DNA of 64,000 nucleotides, from NCBI GenBank assembly GCA_035772735.1, contig JASDFA010000003.1:156605001-156669000 (forward strand). The letters are read 5' to 3'. The stretch comes from Datura wrightii (lineage: Eukaryota > Streptophyta > Magnoliopsida > Solanales > Solanaceae). Position 1 is the stretch's first letter; the number at the start of each line of letters is the position of its first letter. The notes below the pieces were generated by a model. The model had not been told where the DNA came from. It saw nothing but the letters and a program-made list of their open reading frames with translations, and did not search any database. Positions 1-11,043 of this stretch are shown here, piece by piece. A program made the translations under genes and the position numbers.

Positions 1-1317
1 AAGTCACTCCGAGGGGTGGCAAGCCGTCCCCAGTTTGGACGAAGATGGGATGAAGCTTTCCCCATAGCAGTCTGATCAGCATTACAGGTGCAGCTGCAGT
101 TTCAGATAGCCCTGTTGAGTTTTGTGTCCAGGGAACCAGACCCTATCTGTCACTGTCTGTACATTCAGTTATTATAGGTGTAGCTCCGGTCTCAGGTAGC
201 CCCGTTGAGTTGTGTCCGGGGATCCAGACCCTATCTGTTACTGTCTACACAGGAGTCCTCCGGACCCAGACACGGTTGCTTATATCGGAGGCCATGGCCC
301 GAGCCGGAGACCCAAGGGGCCGGTAGAGGAGCTCCGAAGTGAGCAGATGAGTGGAGTGACTTATTTTTGGCTGGTTTTGACCCGGGTAGAGGTATATAGA
401 TTGTTTGCTTGCTTGGCGTCATCCGACGTATGGGGTTTGGTATTAGCTCTTGCTTGCTAAATGTATATGTATTTATGTGTTTTATATATACTAGTTAATA
501 GACAGCAGGCCACCGTGACTACAAACACGCTCCTGCCTATCAGTGCAGAAAGGTTTGGTCTAGTTCCTATCAGCTCTTCAGATTCAGTTATCTTCTGCTC
601 ACAAACTTGTTAGTTATGTTATCTGTATTCAGTTGTATTATTTCAGTTGCTTTGCATACTCGGTACCAGTGGTACTGACGCCCAGTGAGGCGCTGCATTA
701 CTTGCCTGCAGGTACTCATAAACGAGGAGGCGATCCCTCGTGATCCTAGCCAGCGCAGAGTCATCAGCTCCTGTCATCCGGAGCTTGATATTTCAGAGGT
801 TTATATCATTTCCTTTTGTTGTACATTACGGGTAGGTCGGGGCCCTGTCTCGACCATCTTATCAGTATTCCTAGAGGCTTGCAGTCTGTATAAATTTTCC
901 TATGGTCAGTTGAGCCGGTTGTGTGAGGCTGTGCGGTTTGTTATAACTGTTTAGCATTTCTATTTATGTTGGCCATGTGAGGCCTCTGTTGACAGTACTG
1001 GTGACCTCGTCGGTCACGTAGCTTTTCAGTATTTCGTTGTTGAGTTACAAATAACTAGACAGCATGGTGGCCTTGTCGGCCCGCATAGGCTTCCTTATAT
1101 TGAGATGTTTCTGGTTAGCTGTCATTACAGGTACAAGTGGCTATAGGCCCAGTTGGCCGGAGGCTGTGTTTACAGCCGTTATATAGCCCTTTGTTTCTAG
1201 AAATCTGAGTTAGAGCCAGCCAGGCACCAGATGTGCTCAGGCTCAGTAGTCTAGCAGTTCAGGTCCTAGTAGGGCACCAGGTGCCAGTCATACCCCCCCC
1301 CAAGGCGGGGCGTGACA
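1..1317 (+). repeat. 5' LTR of element 1, 3' part only
   Basis: This stretch repeats about 7887-9214 with small differences and ends in TGACA directly before the primer site. The first 1.3 kb of the LTR, including its promoter, lies upstream of the window. Short open frames within it are not supported as genes. Confidence 0.93.
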
Positions 1318-1321
1318 AACT

Positions 1322-1333
1322 TGGTATCAGAGC
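1322..1333 (+). other. Primer binding site, tRNA-iMet
   Basis: TGGTATCAGAGC lies four bases after the LTR end. It is complementary to the 3' end of plant initiator tRNA-Met, the usual primer for this type of Ty3/Gypsy element. Confidence 0.93.
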
Positions 1334-1532
1334 AGGTCGTGTCCCAGGGAGTCTGCAAGCCGTGCTAAGTAGAGTCTTGTCTATGGATGTGTTGTGCACC
1401 ACATACTATAGGCAGGAGGCTGCGAGGCATGATAGGATGGTTACTCTTCTTTCATACTCGGTCGTGCCATAGCACAGTACAATATAGGGTCGAGTTCCTA
1501 AAACTTATCATATCCTTTGACTACAGATAAGA

Positions 1533-2880
1533 ATGGTAGATCAGCGACACCCTGCCACAGGCAGAAGATTAGACACAGCAGCGGGAGAAGGCACCAGCAG
1601 GATGCCTCAGCTTCAGTCAGAGTCAACCCGATCTGAGGGTGATATAGAGGCTTCATCACAGCCCTCTCAGCAGTCCCCCTCACATCAGGAGCCATTGGGC
1701 ACTACATCGCCCCCGATAGCTCCTGTGCCTTCGCCATCAGATCAGGAAGTTCGTAGTGCTGTAGTTATGCTGGCACAGATGATGGCCACACAGTGCCAGC
1801 CAGTGCCACCTGTAGCAGCAGAGTCTTCAGGTGAGTCAGGCAGTTCTATAGTCCAGGAATTTTTGGCACTGGGTCCCCCACAATTTACAGGGTCAAATCA
1901 GGCAGAGGACCCCCAGGACTTTCTAGATCAGATGCAGAGGATATTTTGAGTTATGCATGTGACCCCTTCAGAGTCTGTTGAGTTGGCAGCGTTTCGATTG
2001 CGGGACATAGCAGTACTATTGTATGAGAGTTGGGAGAGGTCCCAAGGGAGATATGTTACCCCTCCAACCTGGACCAGCTTCTCGGAGGCCTTCCTGGACC
2101 GTTACTTGCCACGAGAGATCCGACAAGCTCGGATGGACCAGTTTCTGCATCTAGAGCAGGGGGCGAGGAGCATATGCGAGTATGCTTTACAGTTTGACTC
2201 CTTAGCCCGTTATGCTCCAGCATTTGTTGATACCATGCCAGCGAGAGTCCACAGATTTATCATGGGTCTGAATCCGGAGTATACTGAGACATGTATGACG
2301 GCGACATTGCGAGAGGATATGGACATTGCCCGAGTACAGGCTTTTGCTCAGACCATAGAGGGTCTTAGACAGCAGCAACAGAGTAGTAGACAGACCAGTT
2401 AGGAGCAGCACCGCAGAGACAGACCATACGAGATGCAAAGAGAAGTTCAGAGAGGACCCAAGCCTCGACTATCAGATAGACCCCCTAGACCCCCACCTCC
2501 ACCACAGCAGCAGCAGTTGGGTAGATATGTTCGTAGAGGGCAGTCAGAGCCCAGTGGCAGTTCCAGAACAGTAGAATATCTGCAGCAGAGAAGGGGAGAG
2601 CAGAGCAGATTTGCATCCCCACCCTACCCTAACTACGGCCGACCTCACGCCGGAGCTTGTAGATATGGCTCCACTGGGTGTTATATTTGCGGACAGGAGG
2701 GGCATCGGATGAGAGATTGTCCGACCAGAGGTCAGGGGAGTAGAGACAGCCAGGACAGGGAATCCGTAGGGCCACGAGCCCCAGCAGCCTCAGCAGGGCG
2801 TGGGCCTTCAGGTTCAGTAGGCAGAGGCCGAGGTAGATCAGGAGCTTCCAGTTCAGGTACGGGTTCAAGCCGTACTTATG
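1533..2880 (+). pseudogene. gag: gag of element 1 with two in-frame stops
   Basis: This is the capsid/nucleocapsid part of the polyprotein, which packages element RNA in virus-like particles. It starts MVDQRHPATG, like the copy in element 2 (MSDQQPPTTG). The retrotransposon gag domain covers about 1860-2390 (WERSQGRY, DRYLPREIRQAR). A CCHC knuckle, CYICGQEGHRMRDCP, is at 2679-2723 after a proline/glutamine-rich linker. Frame 3 is kept from 1533 to 6320 but is cut by TGA at 1947-1949, where element 2 reads Arg, and TAG at 2400-2402, where element 2 reads Gln (CAG). Both are explained by C-to-T changes. No gag/pol frameshift is present; the polyprotein is one frame. Confidence 0.9.
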
Positions 2881-5800
2881 CACTACCAGGGAGGCATGAT
2901 TCTGAGGCGTCTCCAGATGTAGTGACAGGTATGCTGACTATCTGTTCATGCCCTGCTTATGTACTGATTGATCCAGGATCCACCTTGTCATATGTTACCC
3001 CATTTGTGGCACGAAAGTTCGATATTGCACCAGAATTATTACAGCAGCCCTTTTCAGTATCCACGCCCGTCGGTGACTCTATTGTAGCTAGCAGAATTTA
3101 CCGAGGGTGTACAGTGGAGGTTGCTGAACGCCAGACTACAGTAGATCTGGTGGAGCTAGAAATGATAGACTTCGATGCCATAATGGGTATGGATTGGCTA
3201 GTGCCGTGCTACGCCAATGTAGAGTGTTGGACCAAGACGGTCCGATTCCACTTTCCAGGGGAGGCAGTACGGGAGTGGAAAGGCAGCACAGCTACGCCAA
3301 AAGGTAGGTTTATTTCCTACCTTCAGGCGAGGAAATTGATATCTAAGGGGTGTATTTACCATCTGGTCAGAGTTCAGGATGTCCGAGCAGAATCTCTGAC
3401 ACTCCAGTCTGTTCTGGTGGTGAACGAGTTCCCTGATGTGTTTCCGGATGAGTTACCTGGTATTCCCCCAAAGAGGAAAATAGATTTTTCTATTGACTTG
3501 TTACCAGGCACTCAGCCGATATCAATTCCTCCTTATCGTATGGCTCCTGCGGAAGTCAGAGAGTTGAAGGAGCAGTTGAAAGATTTGTTAGATAAAGGTT
3601 TCATCAGGCCGAGTACTTCACCATGGGGTGCGCCAGTTCTATTTGTGAGGAAGAAAGATGGCTCGCTCCGTATGTGCATAGATTATCGGCAGTTGAACAA
3701 AGTTACAGTGAAGAACAAGTATCCGCTCCACAGAATAGATGATTTATTTGATCAGTTACAGGGAGCCAGATACTTCTCTAAGATTGACTTGCGGTCCGGA
3801 TATCATCAGGTTCAGGTACGTGAAAGGGATATTCCTAAAACGGCGTTCAGGACCCGATATGGACACTTTGAATTTCTAGTTATGTCTTTTGGGTTGACGA
3901 ATGCCCTACCAATATTCATGGACCTGATGAATAGTATTATCAGACCATACCTGGACTTGTTCGTAATAGTATTTATTGATGACATTCTGGTGTATTCTCG
4001 CTCTGAAGAAGATCACCGGCCTCATTTGCGAACAGTGCTCCAGATCCTCAGGGACCGCCAGTTATATGCTAAGTTCTCCAAGTGCGAATTCTGGCTTAAC
4101 TCAGTAGCCTTCCTAGGGCATATTGTGTCGGATGCTGATATACAGGTTGACAAGCAGAAAATAGAAGCAGTCAAATCATGGCCTAGGCCTACCACTCCGA
4201 CTGAAGTCCGTAGATTTCTGGGATTAGCGGGATATTACAGGAGGTTTGTTGAAGGGTTCTCTACTATAGCAGCACCTCTGACTAAACTGACACAGAAAGC
4301 AGTGAAGTTTCAGTGGACAGAGGCATGCGAGCAGAGCTTCCAGGAACTGAAAGACAGATTAACCTCCGCCCCAGTGTTAGCATTACCGAAAGGTACAGAG
4401 GGTTATTCAGTGTATTGCGACGCATCAGGCGTTGGGTTGGGTTGTGTGTTGATGCAGCATGGTAAGGTAATTGCGTATGCTTCCAGGCAGCTAAAGAAAC
4501 ACGAAAAGAATTACCCTACCCACGACCTGGAGTTAGCCGCAGTAATCCACGCCTTGAAAATGTAGAGACATTACCTATATGGCGTCTATGTTGATATTTT
4601 TACAGATCACAAGAGCCTACAATATATCTTCACTCAGAGAGAGTTGAATCTGCGGCAACGTCACTGGTTGGAGCTGTTAAAGGATTATGACGTGAATATT
4701 CTATACCATCCGGGAAAAGCCAATGTGGTAGCAGATGCTCTCAGTCGTAAGTCCATGGGGAGTTTGGCGTATTTGCAACCCGAACAACGGGAATTGGTCA
4801 GGGAGATACATCAGTTAGCTAGCCTAGCCGTTCGTGTAGCAGAAACAGAGGACAGTAGAGCCGTAATTCAGAACACCGTCGTGTCATCATTAGTTGTAGA
4901 AGTGAAAGAACGGCAATATGAGGATCCTGACTTGATCCAGCTCAAAGACAGAATCCAGCAGGGTAAAGCGCCAGATTTTCAGATAATTGAGGATGGAGTG
5001 CTATGCTGTAAAGACCGTCTGTGTGTTCCAGATGTTTCAGGGCTCCGCCAGCAGATTATGAATGAGGTACATTACGCCCGTTATTCCCTTTATCCCGGTG
5101 CGACGAAAATGTACCACGATATCAAGGGAAACTACTGGTGGCCAGGTATGAAAAGAGAAATTACTGAATTTGTAGCCCAGTGCCCTAACTGTCAACAGGT
5201 GAAAGCAGGACATCAGAAACCAGGCGGTTTGACTCAAGACATAGTTGTGCCTCTCCGGAAATGGGAAGCAGTAAATATGGATTTTGTAATAGGATTACCC
5301 CGTACTAGACACAAACATGATTCTATATGGGTGATAGTTGATAGACTGACAAAATCAGCTCATTTCCTGCCAGTGAGAACTACTTTCTCAGCTGAAGATT
5401 ATGCCGAATTGTATATCCGAGAAATAGTCAGGTTGCACGGAGTGCCAGTATCCATTATTTCGGACAGCGGAGCACAGTTTACGGCTATATTTTGGCAATC
5501 GTTTCAGAGAGGTCTGGGAACGCAGATTAATTTGAGTATAGCATTCCACCCTCAGACAGATGGACAGGCTGAACGCATAATTCAGACGCTCGAAGATATG
5601 TTGCGAGTGTGTGTGTTAGATTTCGGTGGTAGCTGGGACAAGCATTTGCCGCTAATTGAATTTGCTTATAATAACAGCTATCACTCAGCCATCCAGATGG
5701 CGCCTTTCGAGGCATTATACGGGCGAAAATGCAGATTTCCGATTGGTTGGTTTGAAATAGGAGAATCAACGTTGGTTGGGCCAGACATTGTTCAGCAGTC

Positions 5801-6320
5801 AGAGGAAAAGGTAAAGCTTATCCGAGAACGCCTACTGACTGCACAGAGCCGCCAGAAATCATATGCTAATGTGCAGCGCAGAGATTTGGAATTTGATATA
5901 AATGACTGGGTATTTCTGAAAGTGTCTCCGATGAAAGGGGTGATGAGATTCGGCAAGAAAGGTAAGCTCAGCCCAAGATTTGTCGGGCCATATAAGATTC
6001 GTAGAAGAATAGGCCAAGTGGCGTATGAGTTGAACTTGCCGCCAGAATTAGAATCTGTTCATCCAGTCTTTTATGTATCCATGCTAAGGAAATGTTTAGG
6101 AGACCCGTCAAGAGCAGTTCCAGTCCAAGATATCCAAGTCACAGAAGAGCTGGCCTATGAAGAGGTTCCAGTAGCTATCCTAGACAGACAGATTCGCAGA
6201 TTGAGGACTAAAGATATTACGTCTGTCAAAGTATTGTGGCGTAATAGGAATCGAGAGAAGATGACTTGGGAGGCTGAGGAAGATATGAAAGCTAGATATC
6301 CTCACTTATTCCAGGCCTAG
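2881..6320 (+). pseudogene. pol: pol of element 1: protease, RT, RNase H, integrase, chromodomain
   Basis: The frame continues from gag. The aspartic protease has DPGS at 2970-2981. RT runs about 3510-4100, with RKKDGSLRMCIDYRQLNK and the catalytic FIDD at 3972-3983. RNase H runs about 4410-4750 (YCDASG, TDHKSL). Integrase has a zinc finger near 5063-5200, where the second His of the family pattern is Tyr (SLYPG; element 2 keeps SLHPG). It also has catalytic Asp at 5280, Asp at 5463 and Glu at 5571, a D-x60-D-x35-E spacing. The C-terminus at about 6170-6317 is chromodomain-like (KVLWRNRN, WEAEEDM). TAG at 4563-4565 replaces a Trp of RNase H seen in element 2. The product cannot be full length. 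Confidence 0.92.
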
Positions 6321-6572
6321 TCAGGCAACAGGTATGTCCGTATTATTACTTATGTAGTACCTTGTGGTTATGTATGTATAAATGAGAAAGATTGATGTTT
6401 AGCTATCAAGTGAATCCTAAAGTATTGTGTGCAGTACCTGTATTGGACTTTTCTGTGTTTCAGGTTTTTGGTATAGTCCATATTACAGGGAAAACTCTGC
6501 CGAAATTTTTCTAAATAAGTGAGTTGAGAAGTCCTCTAGATAGCAGTTTCCATTCGAGGATGAATGTTCTTA

Positions 6573-6584
6573 AGGGGGGGAGAA
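6573..6584 (+). other. Polypurine tract of element 1
   Basis: A run of G and A lies against the 3' LTR and would prime plus-strand DNA synthesis. Just upstream, at 6551-6566, is the imperfect inverted repeat CATTCGAGGATGAATG, which recurs before the tract in the other elements here. Confidence 0.85.
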
Positions 6585-9214
6585 TGTTATACCCCGTAAT
6601 ATTTCCGACACCTAGATGGCCTATTCGCACATTGGTTAAGCATATTTGAAAGCCATACGTGCTAGAGAAAGGCCCGGGAAAGGATCTGACGGGTAACCTG
6701 TCGAACCATCGCGGAAGGAGCCGAGGCAGAGCCCCTCCGTGATGGCAACGTGTCACGGAGGTGAAGCCTCCGCGTTGGATCCATGACACGTTGGGCCTGT
6801 CCAGGCCCAAGTATATAAAGTCCCACTTCGATTTTAAATGAAATAATCTTTATAATTTCCAGAGAAAACGCAGCAAAACAGAGAGAGACGAGGAGGGTTT
6901 ATATATTATCGTCCGATTACGCTGCCAAACGTAGTCCAAATCTAAATTAACTCCAGATACCGAAGTATTTAGCAGCAGGGAGCTTTCCTACTGATTTAGT
7001 TTTGCGAAATTCGGCCGACAAATCATCGTGCTACCGGGCTAAGGTAAGTGGAATTGCTCCAAACTAGTGTCTATGTGTTCCTAGCTGTGAAGTGAATACT
7101 TCTCCCTTCTGGACTTTTGAAAAATAGCAAGTTTTCGACCGTCTTTCGATAAGCCTAAGTTTAGGCTATAATTATATCGAAAGTGACGTCGTTCTTCAGA
7201 ATAATGTTGCATTTAGTACTAATTGACGTGTTTATGAATGCAGTTGGGAGATTTAGCTGGAATACTGACCGAGCCTCGTCCGACAGTCGGATAACTCGAG
7301 GTTAAGGTATGTAAAGTTGTTCTTCGGCAAGTTAGTAAGTCTTAGCTTGGTAAATCATAGTAAACTCCGTATTTGAAGCTCTCGGAGTTAAATGTTGAGA
7401 ATTAGGTAAGTTTAATAGATTCTGAGTTGTGTTACCATATCGTATTCAGTCCGAAAGTTAGTAAAGCATGCGCCAAAGGGCGAGTTAGCATTCCAGATTC
7501 AGTATAGCTTATTGTGTGATTAGCAAGCATGTTGTAGAATAAAAAGAGACAGATTTTCAAAATAAAAATTAGTAAAGTAAAACCAGATAGACAGACAGTT
7601 TTATGGCTACAGATTAGCCATTCAGACAGACAGTATCCTGGCTACAGATTAGCCAAGCAGTTAAATAAAGACTTCAGAATCAGTATAATCACTAAAGAAT
7701 CAGTTCAGTATAGAAACAAATCAGAATGAGAAATCAGATTTTAGATAGTCTTTTTCAGTTATACATGCTTGCTATGTATATGTGTTATTTATTTGTTGAG
7801 ACTTGATGTGGCGTGAGGGCACCTTATTGAGCTTCCTCGCCGCCCCTGGGTTGGTAATCATGTCGCCCACTGAGCGGGTGGGTTTTACGTCACTCCGAGG
7901 GGTGGCATGCCGTCCCCAGTTTGGACGAAGATGGGATGAAGCTTTCCCCATAGCAGTCTGATCAACATTACAGGTGCAGCTCCGGTTTCAGATAGCCCTG
8001 TTGAGTTTTGTGTCCAGGGAACCAGACCCTATCTGTCACTGTCTGTACATTCAGTTATTATAGGTGTAGCTACGGTTTCAGGTAGCCCTGTTGAGTTGTG
8101 TCCGGGGATCCAAACCCCATCTGTTACTGTCTACACAGGAGTCCTCCGGACCCAGACACGGTTGCTTATATCGGAGGCCATAGCCCGAGCCGGAGACCCA
8201 GGGGGCCAGTAGAGGAGCTCTGAAGTGAGCAGATGAGTGGAGTGAGTTATTTTTGGCTGGTTTTGACCTAGGTAGGGGTATATAGATTGTTTGCTTGCTT
8301 GGCGCCATCCGGCTTATGGGGGTTGGTATTGGCTCTTGCTTGCTAAATGTATATGTATTTATGTGTTTTATATATACTAGTTAATAGACAGCAGGCCGCC
8401 GTGACTACAGACACGCTCCTGCCTATCAGTGCAGAAAGGTTTGATCTAGTTCCTATCAGCTCTTCAGATTCAGTTATCTTCTGCTCACAGACTTGTTAGT
8501 TATGTTATCTGTATTCAATTGTATTATTTCAGTTGCTTTGCATACTCGGTACCAGTGGTACTGACGCCCAGTGGGGCGCTGCATTACTTGCCTGTAGGTA
8601 CTCATAGACGAGGAGGCGATCCCTCGTGATCCTAGCCAACGCAGAGTCGTCAGCTCCTGTCATCCGGAGCTTGATATTTCAGAGGTTTATATCATTTCCT
8701 TTTGTTGTATAGTACGAGTAGGTCGGGGCCTTGTCCCGACCATCTTATCAGTATTCCTAGAGGCTTGTAGTCTGTATATATTTCCATGTGGTCAGTTGAG
8801 CCGGTCGTGTGAGGCCGTGTGTTTGTTATAGCTGTTTAGCATTTCTGTTTATGTTGGCCGTGTGAGGCCTCTGTTGACTGTAGTGGTGACCTCGCCAGTC
8901 ACGTAGCTTTTCAGTATTTCGTTGTTGAGTTACAGATAACTAGACAGCATGGTGTCCTTGTCGGCCCGCATAGGCTTCCTTATATTAAGATGTTTCTGGT
9001 TAGCTGTCATTACAGGTACAAGTGGCTATAGGCCCAGTTGGCCGGAGGCTATGTTTACAGCTGTTATATAGCCCTATGTTTCTAGAAATCTGAGTTAGAG
9101 CCAGCTAGGCACCAGATGTGCTCAGGCTCAGTAGTCTAGCAGTTCAGGTCCTAGTAGGGCACCAGGTGCCAGTCATACCTCCCCCCTCCCCCCCCCCCAA
9201 GGCGGGGCGTGACA
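6585..9214 (+). repeat. 3' LTR of element 1, 2630 bp
   Basis: It begins TGTTATACCCC and ends GGCGGGGCGTGACA. Its 3' half matches 1-1317. Near the end it has a longer C run (about 9177-9198) than the 5' copy at about 1291-1301. The next five bases are ATATT; the matching left duplication is off the window. Confidence 0.93.
6749..6819 (+). promoter_or_regulatory. LTR promoter: inverted-repeat module plus TATA box
   Basis: The module at 6749-6793 begins CGTGTCACGGAGG and ends TGACACGTTG. TATATAAA follows at 6812-6819. The same arrangement occurs in element 2 and in the unrelated element D. The promoter role is inferred from its place in the LTR and the TATA match. Confidence 0.6.
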
Positions 9215-9411
9215 ATATTTTTCCAATTTTGCCCTTATTTAATTAAAAAAATATTATGTAATAAAAAAAGTACTAAAGAGTTACATCTTTTTAAAGATAT
9301 TTATTAAGATTAAATTAGTAAAAATATATTTTACTTTATATGAATGAGTAGTTTTCTTAGAAGGTGCACCCAAGCTAAAAACACCATTTATTTTAAAATG
9401 GAGGAAATATA
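9215..9411. mobile_element. Right part of a Stowaway-like MITE, target of element 1
   Basis: This AT-rich segment matches about 21765-21925 (shared stretch TACATCTTTTTAAAGATATT). It ends in TTTTAAAATGGAGGAAATA, the inverted form of the 21668 start (CTCTTTCTATTTCAAAATAA). Those ends resemble the CTCCCTCCGTTTC inverted termini of plant Stowaway MITEs. The left half should lie upstream of element 1, outside the window. Confidence 0.55.
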
Positions 9412-9571
9412 TATTATATGTTACTTTTCATTATAATGTTTAAGAGAATTGATTGATTGTATGGATATTTATTGTGGAAGAAGGAAGTATATCAAAAATG
9501 AGTAAAAAAATTCGAGATTGAGAGCTTTTCTTCATCTTTCTCTAGGTTATGCTACTGTGTGTTGTGTGGTC

Positions 9572-11043
9572 ATGGCGGGGAAGAAGAGACGAGGAAGACC
9601 AAGGAAGATTCCATTAGTAACACTGGGAAGCTCTATCAGTTCTAAGATTCATGGCTCTACTATTGAAAATGTTCCAGAACATGATTTGCAGAGGAAACTT
9701 AGCTCAGGCAGCTTACAAGATCATGGCATGGTGAATATGGGTAGTAGACAATCTTCATTGCATATAGGGACAAATTGGAGTTCAGAGAGTTTGACCTTCA
9801 GTGTGAGGCCTGGTAATTCAACAAATAGTGTGAGGAACCAAACCCTAGATCTGCTTCCCTCGCTTGGTAAGATAACGACTCCTGCAACTGGGTTAACTCT
9901 AGAGGAGGGAAGAGTAGGGATTGGATATGGTGCAGCTTCAGTTACAATTTCGGAAGTAGATAAGCTAGAACAAAACCCTTGGACTAATTTGTTTTCTAGA
10001 AATTGGCAGCTACTAATGGTATGGCTCTTAACTATGTTACTCGGGAGATTATTAATTGGCAAGTGGTTGTGAAACTAGAAGAATTAGAGGTGCGAAAGGA
10101 AATGGAAAAATGGAAAAATGCTTTGATAGTGTATGTTCTGGGGGACACACCTGGTTTAAATTATATGGCTAGATACATCAAACAGATTTGAGCTAAGGTA
10201 GCAAAACCTGATCTATTTATCATGATGAGGGGTATTATGTGGTGAGATTCCAGAATAGAACAGATATGCAGAAAATTTTTTATTTTGGCCCATACAGCAT
10301 GAACAACAGACCATTGATCTTGAAACAATGGACTCCAAGTTTTGACTTTAATAAGGAGTTTCTATTTGTTATTCCCTTATAGGTTAAATTTCCTCGACTT
10401 TCAATGGCCTGTTGGAGATGTGATTCATTGAGTAGAATGGCTAGCGTAATTGGAATTCCATTGTTTGCTGATGAGTGTACCGCCAAACAAACTCGAATTT
10501 TCCTATGCTAGAATGTTGATTGAGGTGAATGTTACAAAACCTTTGGTTTCTGAAATCACAGTGATGGACCCAGAAGTGACGATCTTTCAGCAGAAGGTGG
10601 AGTATGATTGGAAGTCTGAGTTCTGTGAAACCTGCCTTATTGTAGGGCATGACTGTGCTGAAGTTAAAACACAATAACCAATAAGGGGTATTAAGCAGAA
10701 GACTCAGAAAGAAAACCAGAAGAAACTTACTCAAGTTTGGAAAGCAAAAGAGGTCTCTAAAGAGTTTACTGTGAGTATAGCTAAGGAGGACCCAATACTT
10801 GAAACAGAAGTACAAGTACAGGTCATAGTGCCTGAGCAACAGATCCTGGGGCTACCACAAGGAACAACAAAAGTTTACAAACAGCCTGCTATTGTACAGG
10901 AAAAACAGCAAAAGAAAGCATTAAATTATGCTCAGGCCTTATCACCAACTAAGAGTGCAGATAATGTGTCTCTAGGAAGGTATACCATTCTAGCAACTCC
11001 ATTGCTTCCTGCTGAGGAAGGTGGGGAATCTATGCTATCTTGA
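9572..11043 (+). pseudogene. LINE ORF1 protein, broken
   Basis: This would encode the RNA-binding protein of the LINE. The start MAGKKRRGRPRK at 9572 is typical of plant L1 ORF1 and contains an AT-hook-like RGRPRK. The DUF4283-like region (KWKNALIVYVLG) is in another frame, 10003-10191, so there is a frameshift near 10010. Stops follow it. A later segment at 10450-10677 ends with CETCLIVGHDC, a CCHC-like knuckle, and a last open piece runs 10771-11043. The final TGA overlaps the ATG of ORF2 as TGATG at 11041-11045. Confidence 0.75.

Larger units (their letters stand above)
1..9214 (+). mobile_element. Element 1: Ty3/Gypsy chromovirus, 5' LTR cut by window edge
   Basis: This is a nearly complete LTR retrotransposon. 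In order it has a partial 5' LTR, a tRNA-iMet primer site, one gag-pol reading frame (gag, zinc knuckle, protease, RT, RNase H, integrase, chromodomain-like tail), a polypurine tract and a 3' LTR of 2630 bp. The long LTRs and chromodomain tail fit the Tekay/Del type of chromovirus; that clade name is inference. Three in-frame stops make it non-autonomous. LTR parts that can be compared (1-1317 against about 7887-9214) differ at roughly 5% of sites by eye, so it is older than element 2. It is inserted in a MITE. The left target duplication lies outside the window. Confidence 0.93.

Noticed and set aside
1322..1333. tRNA gene fragments at GGTATCAGAGC sites
   Set aside because: Only the primer-complementary 12 bases are present; they are retrotransposon primer sites.
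5037..5237. Minus-strand frames over gag-pol of elements 1 and 2
   Set aside because: These are antisense shadows of the polyprotein frame.
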